This document shows positions 55,811 to 64,000 of a DNA stretch of 64,000 nt, one piece after another. A program made the position numbers and the translations under genes. The notes beneath the pieces were generated by a model. The model searched no databases and was not told where the DNA came from. It was given only the letters and a program-made list of their open reading frames with translations. Every line of letters starts with the position of its first letter. The first letter of the stretch is position 1. Source of the DNA: Caulobacteraceae bacterium (GTDB lineage Bacteria; Pseudomonadota; Alphaproteobacteria; Caulobacterales; Caulobacteraceae); assembly GCA_027452265.1 (NCBI GenBank), contig DAIDGR010000025.1:1-64000 (forward strand), written 5' to 3'.

Positions 55811-58405
55811 ATGGGCGCCAAGCGCGGCGGGCATATTCGCGTCACAGCGGGGGCCGTCTGCGCCCTGGCCCTGACGGGGCTCTTCTCCGGGGCGCCTCAC
55901 GCCCTGGCGGCCCCCGCGCCCGGACCGGCTCAGGCCGCCGCGCAGGCCCATGCCAGCGACGCGTTCGCCAAGGCGACCCTGGGCTTTACGCGCAAAGACG
56001 GACTCCTTGCCCTCTATGTGGACGCCAAGGCGGGCCGGGTGCTCGCCCTCCTGCCCCCGGACGGGCAGGGGACCTTCGGCGAATATCTTTACCAGACCTA
56101 TATGCGCAGCGGCATCGGCTCGACCCCGATCGGGGTTGACCGCTCCAATCCCGGCCGGACCCGGGTGTTGCGGTTCCGTCGCGCCGGTCCGCGCATGGCC
56201 GCCGAACTGGAGAACTTCGCCTTCCGCGCCGACGGCGGCTCGGCCGACGAAGCCCAGGCGGTGCGCGAGTCGTTTCCGCCCTCGCAGGTCTGGTCGGGCG
56301 AGATCCTGGCCTTTGCCCCCGATGGCGCCGCCCTGGTGGATCTGACCAGCTTCCTGACCCGCGACGCGTTTGGCGTGATCGATGCGCTCAAGCGCGCCGA
56401 CCAGGGCGTCTTTCATCTGGCCGAGGATCGCGCCTTCGCGGACGTCGACGGGATCGGGGCATTTCCGGACAATCTGGAGTTTGACGCCCACGAGACCTTC
56501 GTCGGGGACAGCCCGGGCCGCGAGTTGCAGCGCCTGGCGCCTGACCCCCACGCCATCACCCTGATCGAACACCAGTCGCTGATCCGCCTGCCGCCTCCGG
56601 GCTTCACGCCGCGCCTCGCCGATCCGCGCACCGGGACGTTCAGCGAGCTGGTGGCCAATTACGGGGCCAGCCTGGACCAGCCGACCGTCTATCGTCTGGC
56701 CGAGCGATTCCGGCTGGAGAAGACCGATCCCACCGCCGCGCGCTCGACGGTGAAGAAGCCGATCGTGTTCTATGTCGATCGCGCCGCCCCCGAGCCCATC
56801 CGCCAGGCCCTGCTCGACGGCGCCCGCTGGTGGTCCAAGGCCTTCGACGACGCCGGCTTCATCGACGCCTTCAAGGTCGACGTGCTGCCTCCAGGGGTAA
56901 GCCCGCTGGACGCCCGCTACAACATCATCAACTGGGTGCACCGCCAGACTCGGGGCTGGTCCTACGGCTATGCGGTGACCGACCCGCGCACGGGCGAAAT
57001 CGTCAAGGGATCGGTGCTGTTGGGCTCGCTCCGGGTGCGCCAGGACCGGATGATCTTCGAAGGCCTCGTGGGCGCGGACAAGACCGGGACCGGGACGCCG
57101 GACGATCCGATCGTCATCTCTCTGGCGCGCCTGCGCCAACTGGCCGTGCACGAGACCGGCCACGCGCTTGGCCTCGCCCACAACTTTGCCGGCAGCACCT
57201 ATGACGACCGGGCCTCGGTGATGGATTATCCGCCGCCGCGCATAGGGATCACGCCCGACGGCGCGCTCGATTTCAGCCACGCCTATCAGGTAGGGGTCGG
57301 CGCCTGGGACGCGTTCGCGATCAAGTGGCTCTATAGCGAGGTTCCCGCCGGCGCGGCCGGTCGGGCGGATCTGGAGCGCATGGTCGAGGACGGCTATGCG
57401 CACGGCCTGCGCTATGTGCGCGACGAGGACGCCCGGCCCACCGGATCGGCCCAGCCCTATGGCGCCCTCTGGGACGACGGCCCCGACAGCGTCGCCAGCC
57501 TCGCCCATGTCATGCAGGTGCGGCGCATCGCCCTCGACCACTTCGGGCCTGGCGCCCTGCCGCAAGGCGCTCCGCTCTCGGACCTGCGCCGGGTGATTGT
57601 GCCGATCTATCTGTTCCACCGCTATGAAGTGGACTCCGTCGCCAAATCCATTGGCGGCGTCGATTTCGCCTATGGCGTGCGCGGCGGGCCGGTGCATGAG
57701 GCGACGCCAGTGGACGGGGCGCGGCAGCGCCAGGCGCTGAAGGCGCTTCTGGCCACCCTCGACCCGGCGGCGCTCAGCCTGCCGCCTCATCTGATCGACA
57801 CCTTGTCGGCCGGCCGCGATGGGGCCGAGGATCGGGCCTACGACATCGAGGTGTTCGGCGACCCGCAGTCGCCGGTCTTCAGTCTCGACGCCGCCGTGAA
57901 CGCCGCCGCCGACGTGACCCTGGCCAATCTGCTGGATCCCGATCGGCTTGCGCGCGTCGCCGAACAGGGGGCCCGCGATCCTTCGCAACTCAGCCTGGGC
58001 GAGCTTCTCGACGCTGCGGTGGGGCAGGTCTTCGAGTCCAGGCCCTTGTCGGGGGAGGCGGCTCAGGTCCGCCGCGACGTTCAGGCCCGCCTGGTGATCA
58101 AGCTGGCCCGGTTGACGCAAGACGCCACTGTGTCTCCGGCGGTCAGCGCGGCGGCGCGCGCGCGGCTCGACCGGTTGGGCGCTGATCTGTCCCACCGCTC
58201 CGGCGGAGACCCGGCGGAGATGGCCCAGGCCTCCTGGCTCAGCGATCTGATCCTCGACAAGGCGCCTGGAGCGCTGGCGCGGCTCGTCGCCGCCGACCGG
58301 ACCTACGAGCCGCCGCCCGGCATGCCGATCGGTGATGGCGACGAGACCTGCTGGTTCTGTGAAGGGACCGCCAGCTTTGGCGAGGCGCCCGGCCCGGCGT
58401 CCTGA
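55811..58405 (+). CDS. Secreted zinc metalloprotease (DUF4953/DUF5117 type)
   Basis: 864 aa from ATG 55811, four codons after another ATG but with GGAGGG upstream. Signal peptide at residues 1-~35, ending ALAAPAP. The extended zinc motif HETGHALGLAH gives H447, E448, H451 and H457, with NF following, as in metzincins of the M10-like/astacin-related group; VMDYPPP is a Met-turn-like segment. The N-terminal ~300 residues and C-terminal ~250 residues are additional domains of unknown function. Near the end is a CWFC motif. It is probably periplasmic or extracellular and degrades peptides or proteins. Confidence 0.85.
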   Translation: MGAKRGGHIRVTAGAVCALALTGLFSGAPHALAAPAPGPAQAAAQAHASDAFAKATLGFTRKDGLLALYVDAKAGRVLALLPPDGQGTFGEYLYQTYMRSGIGSTPIGVDRSNPGRTRVLRFRRAGPRMAAELENFAFRADGGSADEAQAVRESFPPSQVWSGEILAFAPDGAALVDLTSFLTRDAFGVIDALKRADQGVFHLAEDRAFADVDGIGAFPDNLEFDAHETFVGDSPGRELQRLAPDPHAITLIEHQSLIRLPPPGFTPRLADPRTGTFSELVANYGASLDQPTVYRLAERFRLEKTDPTAARSTVKKPIVFYVDRAAPEPIRQALLDGARWWSKAFDDAGFIDAFKVDVLPPGVSPLDARYNIINWVHRQTRGWSYGYAVTDPRTGEIVKGSVLLGSLRVRQDRMIFEGLVGADKTGTGTPDDPIVISLARLRQLAVHETGHALGLAHNFAGSTYDDRASVMDYPPPRIGITPDGALDFSHAYQVGVGAWDAFAIKWLYSEVPAGAAGRADLERMVEDGYAHGLRYVRDEDARPTGSAQPYGALWDDGPDSVASLAHVMQVRRIALDHFGPGALPQGAPLSDLRRVIVPIYLFHRYEVDSVAKSIGGVDFAYGVRGGPVHEATPVDGARQRQALKALLATLDPAALSLPPHLIDTLSAGRDGAEDRAYDIEVFGDPQSPVFSLDAAVNAAADVTLANLLDPDRLARVAEQGARDPSQLSLGELLDAAVGQVFESRPLSGEAAQVRRDVQARLVIKLARLTQDATVSPAVSAAARARLDRLGADLSHRSGGDPAEMAQASWLSDLILDKAPGALARLVAADRTYEPPPGMPIGDGDETCWFCEGTASFGEAPGPAS

Positions 58406-58492
58406 CCGGGCCCACCTGACCTCGATCTCCTGACCCTCGCGCGTCAGGCGCGATGTTCGGGGCGGGACGCCCTGTTCCCCCGAAAGCGGTAG

Positions 58493-58540
58493 CCCTTGGG
58501 CGCGTCAACCCTTGGGCGCGTTAACCCTTGGACGCGCGCC
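58493..58540 (+). repeat. Three tandem 16-bp repeats upstream of mraZ
   Basis: CCCTTGGGCGCGTCAA (58493-58508), CCCTTGGGCGCGTTAA (58509-58524) and a third weaker copy CCCTTGGACGCGCGCC (58525-58540). The period of 16 is about 1.5 helical turns. It lies 229 bases or more before the mraZ start codon, just after the metalloprotease gene. It could be a protein-binding array or a simple duplication. Confidence 0.75.
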
Positions 58541-58605
58541 TGGCGGCGCTGCGCACGTCCGAGCGCCCGCAAATGTTCTTTGTATGTTCTGAAATTAACC
58601 TTTGT

Positions 58606-58655
58606 CGCCCCAGTCTAGGGGCGGCTTTCGACTGAAATCGCCCCAATTTAGGGCG
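58606..58655 (+). promoter_or_regulatory. Two similar dyads 33 bases apart upstream of mraZ
   Basis: CGCCCCAGTCTAGGGGCG (58606-58623) and CGCCCCAATTTAGGGCG (58639-58655). Each is an inverted repeat with a CGCCCC...GGGCG pattern and a 6-base centre, and they start 33 bases apart, three helical turns. This is the layout of an operator pair for one dimeric regulator. The regulator is not identified. Confidence 0.55.
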
Positions 58656-58670
58656 TCTTGTGTCATTGTA

Positions 58671-58695
58671 TCCCAATCCATCCCATGTTAACCCA
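58671..58695 (-). promoter_or_regulatory. Triple MraZ box (TGGGN-N5 direct repeats)
   Basis: On the minus strand TGGGT-N5-TGGGA-N5-TGGGA; on the plus strand TCCCA at 58671, TCCCA at 58681 and ACCCA at 58691, exactly 10 bases apart. MraZ of E. coli binds TGGGN repeats separated by 5 bases upstream of mraZ. The site ends 73 bases before the mraZ start, so MraZ probably controls this operon itself. Confidence 0.75.
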
Positions 58696-58768
58696 TTCGG
58701 ACCCTGTGGCGTCGGCTCCCTAGGCGCTGGCGTCGCGCGGCGGGGCTCAAGGAGAGGTTCCGGGCGCG

Positions 58769-59233
58769 GTGTTCATCTCAACGGCCGAGAAACAGCTGGA
58801 CGCCAAGCGGCGCATCGTTCTGCCGCAGGATTTCCGCGCGGCCGCGGCCGGCCCGTTCGACGGCGTGTTCTGCTTTCCCTCGATTGAGGCCGACTGCCTG
58901 GAGGGCGGCGGCCAGGCCCTGTTCGAGACCTATCGCGGCCTGATTGAGGAATTGCCCTTCGGCGATCCGCTGCGCAGCGCCCTGGAGGTCAGCGTCTATG
59001 GCGGTCTGAGCCGGCTGGCCTTCGACACGGCAGGCCGCATCACGCTTCCCGAGACCCTGTGCGAACGCTTTGGCCTGACCGACTGGGTCGCCGTCGTGGG
59101 ACTGGGCGAGCGCTTCCAGATCTGGTCGCGCGACGCGTTCCGGGCGCATCGGGATCGTCAGCTGGCCGCCGCCCGCGAGGGCCTGCCGGCGTTCCGCGCC
59201 CAGCAGCGCCTTGCCCGGGCGTCCGCATCATGA
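58769..59233 (+). CDS. mraZ: Transcriptional regulator MraZ
   Basis: 154 aa from GTG 58769, with AAGGAGAGG upstream at a long spacing. Two AbrB-like swapped-hairpin repeats: the first begins [19 protein letters not shown], the second has [18 protein letters not shown], ~residues 82-101. MraZ binds DNA as a ring-like oligomer and represses the dcw operon. The N-terminal repeat's K/R pair (D-A-K-R-R) that contacts DNA is intact. It starts the operon mraZ-rsmH-ftsL-ftsI-murE and overlaps rsmH by ATGA. Confidence 0.95.
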   Translation: MFISTAEKQLDAKRRIVLPQDFRAAAAGPFDGVFCFPSIEADCLEGGGQALFETYRGLIEELPFGDPLRSALEVSVYGGLSRLAFDTAGRITLPETLCERFGLTDWVAVVGLGERFQIWSRDAFRAHRDRQLAAAREGLPAFRAQQRLARASAS

Positions 59234-60228
59234 GCCGGTCGCGTCGCGCGCCTGTCCGCGCCGTTGCGCCGGTCGACGGGGCGGCGCCGTCGACCTCCGG
59301 GCCGCACGCGCCGGTCCTGCTGGCCGAGGTGCTCGAGGCGCTGAGCCCCGCGCCCGGCGAGGTGGTCGTGGACGGCACCTTCGGGGCCGGAGGCTATAGC
59401 CGCGCCTTCCTGGCGGCGGGCGCTCAGGTCGTGGCCTTTGATCGGGACCCCTCCGCGCGGCGGTTCGCCGCGGAGCTGGAGGCCCTGCCGGGCTTCCGCT
59501 TTGTGCTGGCGCCCTTCTCGACGCTCGCCAGCGCCGTCGGGCCGGGCGGCGCGGACGCCGTGGCTCTGGACCTCGGGGTCTCCTCCATGCAGCTCGACGA
59601 GGCGGAGAGGGGCTTTTCCCTGCGCCGCGACGGTCCGCTGGACATGCGCATGTCGGATGCCGGAGCCACCGCCGCCGACCTCGTCAATGAGGCCTCGCCC
59701 GAGACCCTGATCGACATCTTCCGCCGGTATGGGGAAGAGCCCCAGGCGCGCCGCGTGGCCAAGGCGATCGTGCGCCGCCGGGCCCTGGCGCCGTTCCTGC
59801 GCACCCTCGATCTCGCCGAGGTCGTGGAGCAGGCCCTGGGGGGGCGGCGCGGTCTTCGCATTCATCCCGCCACACGCGTTTTCCAGGCTCTCCGAATCGC
59901 GGTCAACGAAGAGCTGGTCGAGCTTGAAGACGGATTGGCGGCGGCGGAGACAGTGCTCAAGGCGGGGGGACGTCTGGCGGTGGTCACCTTCCACTCGCTC
60001 GAGGATCGGATCGTGAAGGCGTTCCTGCAGATCAGGGCGGGTCACACCCCTGCCGGCTCGCGCCACGCGCCGCCGCGGGCGGCGGGTCCTGCCCCCAGCT
60101 TCACCCTCGTGGAGCGCAGCGCCCGTGTCCCGGGCGAGGCCGAGATCGCGGCCAATCCGCGCGCCCGCTCCGCCAAACTGCGCTGGGCCATACGTACGGC
60201 CGCGCCCCCCTGGGGGATGGCGGCGTGA
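59230..60228 (+). CDS. rsmH: 16S rRNA (cytosine-1402-N4)-methyltransferase
   Basis: 332 aa, formerly MraW. SAM-binding motif [12 protein letters not shown] and [28 protein letters not shown] are hallmark sequences; the helical insertion begins near residue 115 and [15 protein letters not shown] lies near the end. Methylates C1402 of 16S rRNA with RsmI. A 25-residue disordered N-terminus precedes the fold. The ATG overlaps the mraZ stop; the upstream continuation of the frame is a shadow of mraZ. Confidence 0.97.
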   Translation: MSRSRRAPVRAVAPVDGAAPSTSGPHAPVLLAEVLEALSPAPGEVVVDGTFGAGGYSRAFLAAGAQVVAFDRDPSARRFAAELEALPGFRFVLAPFSTLASAVGPGGADAVALDLGVSSMQLDEAERGFSLRRDGPLDMRMSDAGATAADLVNEASPETLIDIFRRYGEEPQARRVAKAIVRRRALAPFLRTLDLAEVVEQALGGRRGLRIHPATRVFQALRIAVNEELVELEDGLAAAETVLKAGGRLAVVTFHSLEDRIVKAFLQIRAGHTPAGSRHAPPRAAGPAPSFTLVERSARVPGEAEIAANPRARSAKLRWAIRTAAPPWGMAA

Positions 60229-60734
60229 TCAATCCCTTCGCCCTCTTCACCCGGCGTGTTCGCGGCTTTCGGGTCATCGACATCGCCGCCGTCGCGGTGA
60301 TCCTGGTCACCGCCCTGGCCACCTATGCCTTCAAGACCTCGGCCGGAGCCGAGGACGCCGACTCCGCGAGCCTCGAGGCGCGGATCGTGGCTGAGCAGCA
60401 GCGTATCCGCCTGCTCAATGCGGAGCTTGCCAAGCTTGACGATCCAAGCCGCATCGAGGACCTGTCCAGCCGCTATCTGGGCATGGGCGCGGAAACCGCC
60501 AAGCAGGACATTACCCTGACCGACCTGCCCAGCCTCGCCAACCGGCCGGAGCCTGCGCCGCCGGCGGTTCAGGCGACGACGGCCGCCGACCCGGAAGCCG
60601 TCCCCACGCGCATCGACGATGCGTCCGCCGCGGGCCCGGTCCCGGCCTCCAAGCCCGCCTCGGCCCCGTCGGCGAAGCCCGCCGCGGTCAAACCGAACCC
60701 CGCCGCCCGGCCGGTCGTGCGGAGGGCGGGATGA
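60225..60734 (+). CDS. ftsL: Cell division protein FtsL
   Basis: 169 aa from GTG 60225, overlapping rsmH by GTGA. One membrane helix (~20-38, [18 protein letters not shown]) and then a short leucine-zipper-type coiled coil ([20 protein letters not shown]), the standard FtsL topology. The C-terminal ~65 residues are Pro/Ala-rich and disordered, an extension common in Caulobacterales. It forms the FtsQLB complex that activates FtsWI. FtsL is poorly conserved, so position in the cluster supports the call. Confidence 0.93.
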   Translation: MINPFALFTRRVRGFRVIDIAAVAVILVTALATYAFKTSAGAEDADSASLEARIVAEQQRIRLLNAELAKLDDPSRIEDLSSRYLGMGAETAKQDITLTDLPSLANRPEPAPPAVQATTAADPEAVPTRIDDASAAGPVPASKPASAPSAKPAAVKPNPAARPVVRRAG

Positions 60735-62626
60735 GCGTCGCCCAGCCGCCTTTCGACGGAGCGGGAAGCCCGCCGGCGACTCCGGCCTGGCGTGACTGGC
60801 GCGCGATCCTGGCCGCCATCGAAGGCGCCACCAGCCGGGGCCTTGCGCCTGGCGAGGTGCGCGAGGCCTCGCGCGTGCGCATCTTCTTCGTCATGGCCCT
60901 GTTCGCGGCCGCCTTCGTCTATGCCGGGATCTTCGCGGCCAAGGCGGCGCTGCTGCCGGGCCTGGAGGGGCGCGGGGGCGCCGGCGCGCCCGCCGAGACG
61001 GTCCGCTCCGACCTGGTGGATCGCAACGGCCGGGTCCTCGCGGTCGATCTGATCCGCTACGGCCTCTATATCCGCCCACAGGAGGTCTATGACCGGGCCG
61101 CGACGCTCGATGCGGTGGCGCGGATATTGCCCGGCGTGCCGCGCGCGCGTCTCGCCAATGTGCTCAGTCGCGACAAGGGCGAGTTCTACATCGCCGGCGA
61201 CCTCAGCCCCGAGGTCCGCGACCAGCTGCACGACCTGGCTCTGCCGGGGCTCTATTTTCAGGACGAGGCGGGGCGGGCCTATCCGCTCGGCGATACCGCG
61301 GCCCAGGTGATCGGGCTCGCCAGTCGCGATGGTCGGGGCCTTTCCGGCGCCGAGCGCGCCTTCGACGGCGCGATCCGCAAGAACAATGGCCCCGTCGCCC
61401 TGTCGATCGACCTGCGGGTCCAGGCGGCGCTCCAGGACGAGGTCGACAAGGCCGCCGTCCATTTTGGCGTCAAGGACGCCGTGGGCATGGTGGTCAATGT
61501 CCGCACGGGCGAGATCCTGGCCATGACCAGCTGGCCGACCTTCGACCCCAACCATCCCGAGCGCACCCCGCCCGAGAACATGGTCAATCACGCCGCCGCC
61601 ACGGTTTATGAGCCGGGCTCGGTGTTCAAGGTCTTCACCCTGGCCGAAGGGCTCGACACCGGAGCGGTGAATATCCGCACCGTGTTCGACGTCTGCTCGC
61701 CCCTGGTCCTGCCGGGCCAGATCATTCACGACTATGACAAGGGCGACTGCGCCCTGCCGCTTTGGGAGGTGTTCACCCACTCCTCGAACATCGGCGCGGC
61801 GAAGATGGCGATCCGCGTGGGCGGCGAGGCGGAGGACCGCTACTTCCATGCCTTTGGCCTGTTCAACAAGGCTCCGAGCGAACTTGTGGAGTCGGCCCGG
61901 CCCCTGACGGTCAGCCGGATGAGCATCAACAGCGTCGCCACCATGGCGTTCGGCCAGTCGATCTCGGTCAGCCCCCTGGCCCTGGCGACCGGCATGAGCG
62001 CCATCCTCAATGGCGGCATCTACCGGCCCCTGACCCTGCGCAAGCTCGGCCCGGGCGAGGCCCCGGCGCCTGGCCGGCGGGTGATCCAGGAGTCGACCTC
62101 GCGGGTCATGCTTGGCCTGATGCGCCTGAACGGCACCAACGGCACGGGTCGGTTCGCCGACGACCTCGCGCCGGGCTACATGGTCGGCGGCAAGACCGGC
62201 ACGGCCACAAAGCTGGTCAACGGCCATTATGATCTGGGCAAGAAGAATCTCGCCTCCTTCGCCGCGGTGTTCCCCACCGACGGCGGATTCGACCAGGACC
62301 GCTATTTCGTGCTGGTGATGATGGACGAGCCCAAGGCGCTGCCGGAGACGGGCGGATTTACCACCGGCGGGGCGGTCTCCGCGCCGATCGCCGGGCGCAT
62401 CGTCGAGCGCATCGCGCCGTTCCTTGGCCAGGTGCGACGCACCAATGTCTGGGACGAGCCGCCCAAGGGCCGCAACAAGGACATCGTCGACGCCCAGGTC
62501 CTTGACCACATCCAAAACGTGTCGGGTCCGTCCGGACCGCCGATCAATCCGGTCATCGCGCCGATCTCAACCCAGGCGTCCGCGACGCGCGCGAGCGCCA
62601 AGGGCGCCGGAGGGCGCGCGCGATGA
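60731..62626 (+). CDS. ftsI: Septal peptidoglycan transpeptidase FtsI (PBP3)
   Basis: 631 aa, ATGA overlap with ftsL. A ~50-residue cytoplasmic part, one membrane helix (RIFFVMALFAAAFVYAGIFA) and then a pedestal starting RSDLVDRNGRVLAVD. The transpeptidase domain has S297 in YEPGSVFK, SSN and KTGTAT. It cross-links septal peptidoglycan with FtsW. The C-terminal ~60 residues are rich in basic and Ser/Pro residues and probably disordered. ATGA overlap with murE. Confidence 0.97.
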   Translation: MSVAQPPFDGAGSPPATPAWRDWRAILAAIEGATSRGLAPGEVREASRVRIFFVMALFAAAFVYAGIFAAKAALLPGLEGRGGAGAPAETVRSDLVDRNGRVLAVDLIRYGLYIRPQEVYDRAATLDAVARILPGVPRARLANVLSRDKGEFYIAGDLSPEVRDQLHDLALPGLYFQDEAGRAYPLGDTAAQVIGLASRDGRGLSGAERAFDGAIRKNNGPVALSIDLRVQAALQDEVDKAAVHFGVKDAVGMVVNVRTGEILAMTSWPTFDPNHPERTPPENMVNHAAATVYEPGSVFKVFTLAEGLDTGAVNIRTVFDVCSPLVLPGQIIHDYDKGDCALPLWEVFTHSSNIGAAKMAIRVGGEAEDRYFHAFGLFNKAPSELVESARPLTVSRMSINSVATMAFGQSISVSPLALATGMSAILNGGIYRPLTLRKLGPGEAPAPGRRVIQESTSRVMLGLMRLNGTNGTGRFADDLAPGYMVGGKTGTATKLVNGHYDLGKKNLASFAAVFPTDGGFDQDRYFVLVMMDEPKALPETGGFTTGGAVSAPIAGRIVERIAPFLGQVRRTNVWDEPPKGRNKDIVDAQVLDHIQNVSGPSGPPINPVIAPISTQASATRASAKGAGGRAR

Positions 62627-64000
62627 AGCCGCGTCTCTCCGCCCTGCTGCAGCGCGATCTTGAGGTCGATCCGGTGATCCGGGGGGTCACGGCCGACAGT
62701 CGCCAGGTGCGGCAAGGCTATCTCTTCGCCGCCCTTCCCGGCGGACAGGCGGACGGCAAGGCCTATGTCGGCGCCGCCCTGGCCCAGGGCGCCGCCGCGG
62801 TTCTTGCGGCTGACGACCTGCCAGGTCTCTCCGCGCCGGTGGTGCAGGTGCATGATCCCAGGCGCGCCTACGCCCTGGCCGCCGCCGCCTTCTGGAACCG
62901 CCAGCCCGAAACCTGCGTCGCGGTCACCGGAACCAACGGCAAGACCTCCGTGGCCGGGTTCTGCCGCCAGATCTTTGCCGCTCTCGGCCGCGCCTCGGCC
63001 AGCATGGGCACGCTGGGCGTGCGTGCGGGCGAGGTGCAGTTGACCCCGCCAGGCCTGACCACGCCCGACGCCGGCGACGTGGCGCGCCTGTTGTGTGAGC
63101 TGGCTACGGGGGGGGTGACCCATCTGGCGCTGGAGGCCAGCTCGCACGGCCTCGACCAGCGGCGGCTGGACGGCGTTCGCCTCACCGCCGGGGCGTTTCT
63201 CAACCTGACCCAGGATCACCTGGACTATCATGGCGACATGGCCCGCTATCGCGCGGCCAAGCTGCGCCTGTTCGACACCCTTCTTCCGCGCGGCGCCACG
63301 GCCGTCCTGAACGCCGATTCCGACGCCTATCCCGCCTTCGCCGCCACAGCGGTCAGTCAGGGACTTACCGTGCTCTCCGTCGGCGCCGCAGGGCAGTCGA
63401 TCCGAGTTCTGGCGCGCGAGGCGGACCTGTCGGGCCAGCGCCTCGCGGTGCGCGCCTTTGGCCGCCGCTACGATGTCGACCTGCCCCTGGCGGGCGCATT
63501 CCAGGCCTCAAACGCCCTGGTCGCGGCCGGTCTTTGCATCGCCGCGGGGGAAGCGCCGGAGGCGGTGTTCGCCGCGCTCGCCAATCTTGAGGGCGCCCCG
63601 GGCCGGTTGCAGCGGGTCGGCGCTTCGGCCAAGGGCGCCGTGGCCTATGTCGACTACGCCCATACGCCCGACGGCCTGGAGACGGTGCTCAAGGCGCTGC
63701 GCGGTCACGCGCGGGGCCGGCTGGTGCTGGTCTTCGGGGCCGGCGGCGATCGCGATCGGACCAAGCGGCCTCTGATGGGCGCCGCGGCGGCCAGCCTGGC
63801 GGATCTGGCCTTTGTCACTGACGACAATCCGCGCACCGAGGACCCCGCGGCGATCCGGGCCGAGGTTCTGGCGGGGGGCGCGGGCCTGATCGAGGCGCCC
63901 GGCCGGGCGGCGGCGATCCGCATGGCCGCTGAGCGACTCGAGGCGGGGGACATCCTCGTGGTGGCCGGCAAGGGCCATGAGCAGGGCCAGACCGTTGGCC
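62623..64000 (+). CDS. murE: UDP-MurNAc-tripeptide synthetase MurE (partial at the right edge)
   Basis: 459 complete codons are in the window; the stop lies beyond. It adds meso-diaminopimelate to UDP-MurNAc-L-Ala-D-Glu. The N-terminal domain shows TADSRQVRQGYLFAALPG, the ATP loop is VTGTNGKTSVA, SSHGLDQRRLDGV and NLTQDHLDYHGDM follow, and the DNPR motif (DDNPRTEDP) marks specificity for mDAP. KGHEQGQ lies near the end. It starts at ATG 62623, overlapping the ftsI TGA. Confidence 0.96.
   Translation, partial: MKPRLSALLQRDLEVDPVIRGVTADSRQVRQGYLFAALPGGQADGKAYVGAALAQGAAAVLAADDLPGLSAPVVQVHDPRRAYALAAAAFWNRQPETCVAVTGTNGKTSVAGFCRQIFAALGRASASMGTLGVRAGEVQLTPPGLTTPDAGDVARLLCELATGGVTHLALEASSHGLDQRRLDGVRLTAGAFLNLTQDHLDYHGDMARYRAAKLRLFDTLLPRGATAVLNADSDAYPAFAATAVSQGLTVLSVGAAGQSIRVLAREADLSGQRLAVRAFGRRYDVDLPLAGAFQASNALVAAGLCIAAGEAPEAVFAALANLEGAPGRLQRVGASAKGAVAYVDYAHTPDGLETVLKALRGHARGRLVLVFGAGGDRDRTKRPLMGAAAASLADLAFVTDDNPRTEDPAAIRAEVLAGGAGLIEAPGRAAAIRMAAERLEAGDILVVAGKGHEQGQTVG

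Larger units (their letters stand above)
58406..58768 (+). promoter_or_regulatory. mraZ upstream control region
   Basis: 363 bases without a gene. It holds, in order, three 16-bp tandem repeats (58493-58540), two 18/17-bp dyads 33 bases apart (58606-58655), and a triple MraZ box (58671-58695), all listed separately. TTAACC half-sites, like those in CtrA targets, are at 58521, 58595 and 58688, but none is in the TTAA-N7-TTAA arrangement. No clear promoter hexamers are identified. Confidence 0.6.

Noticed and set aside
55667-58195. 842-aa minus-strand frame antisense to the metalloprotease
   Set aside because: A shadow of the sense gene, with arginine- and glycine-rich composition, no start signal and no recognisable motif.
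58493-58540. TTGGG repeats here as MraZ boxes
   Set aside because: The period is 16, not the 10 required for TGGGN-N5. The correct 10-base array is at 58671-58695.
58521-58693. TTAACC copies as full CtrA binding sites
   Set aside because: None shows TTAA-N7-TTAA; only isolated half-sites are present, so I do not list them as a regulatory feature of their own.
60569-62515. 648-aa minus-strand frame antisense to ftsI
   Set aside because: ftsI is unmistakable on the plus strand; the antisense frame is a composition artefact. The same applies to 28666-30570 (antisense to mrdA) and 20659-22455 (antisense to the GH31 gene).

Overview
The window looks like chromosome from a high-GC alphaproteobacterium, most likely Caulobacterales (Caulobacter/Phenylobacterium-like). 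The evidence is the strong GC bias with GC-rich third positions, frequent ATGA/GTGA operon overlaps, intergenic repeats carrying GANTC (CcrM) sites, a protein resembling the sigma-interacting domain of GcrA, GTP-type PEP carboxykinase, and a canonical mreBCD-mrdA-rodA block together with the start of a dcw (mraZ-rsmH-ftsL-ftsI-murE) cluster. I see no rRNA, tRNA, CRISPR array, transposase or prophage structural genes.

Layout. 0-6 kb: the 5' end of an uncharacterised membrane protein gene at the left edge, a 112-bp repeat, a MASE1 hybrid histidine kinase with a response regulator and a small unknown protein, then a MarR-MFS pair. 6-7.3 kb: an XRE repressor-like gene divergent from a GcrA C-domain-like protein and a DUF6456-like protein, with an operator-rich spacer. 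7.3-16.3 kb: housekeeping and metabolic genes (enoyl-CoA hydratase, aldo/keto reductase, APC permease, SDR, aspS, pentapeptide protein, dienelactone hydrolase, MlaC-like protein). 16.4-23.1 kb: a hexuronate cluster in which UxaC (glucuronate to fructuronate), a UxuB-like dehydrogenase (fructuronate to mannonate) and a ManD-like dehydratase (mannonate to 2-keto-3-deoxygluconate) give a complete upper pathway, with a GH31 glycosidase that may supply substrate. 23.3-31.8 kb: leuA, an EamA transporter and the rod-shape operon mreB-mreC-mreD-mrdA-rodA.

31.8-43.6 kb: a second member of the left-edge unknown family, GcvR-like and prolyl aminopeptidase genes, a tightly overlapped operon (lipocalin-like protein, aminoglycoside-phosphotransferase-like kinase, 140-aa protein) followed by a quinone-reductase-like gene, two exported unknowns, and cysD-cysNC for sulfate activation. 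43.8-48.7 kb: an SDR followed by a three-part EmrA-EmrB-NodT efflux pump. 48.9-58.4 kb: pckG, a hotdog-like protein, acetyl-CoA acetyltransferase, an MFS transporter, alanine dehydrogenase and a large secreted zinc metalloprotease. 58.4-64 kb: an unusually structured control region with a triple MraZ box, followed by mraZ-rsmH-ftsL-ftsI-murE; murE runs off the right edge.

Most noteworthy: (i) four copies of an exactly 112-bp, double-hairpin, GANTC-rich element plus one decayed copy and one element of a second type, two of which provide the stop codon of the neighbouring gene; (ii) the XRE / GcrA-like / DUF6456-like trio with regularly spaced operator half-sites and a probable leaderless promoter; (iii) the mraZ control region.
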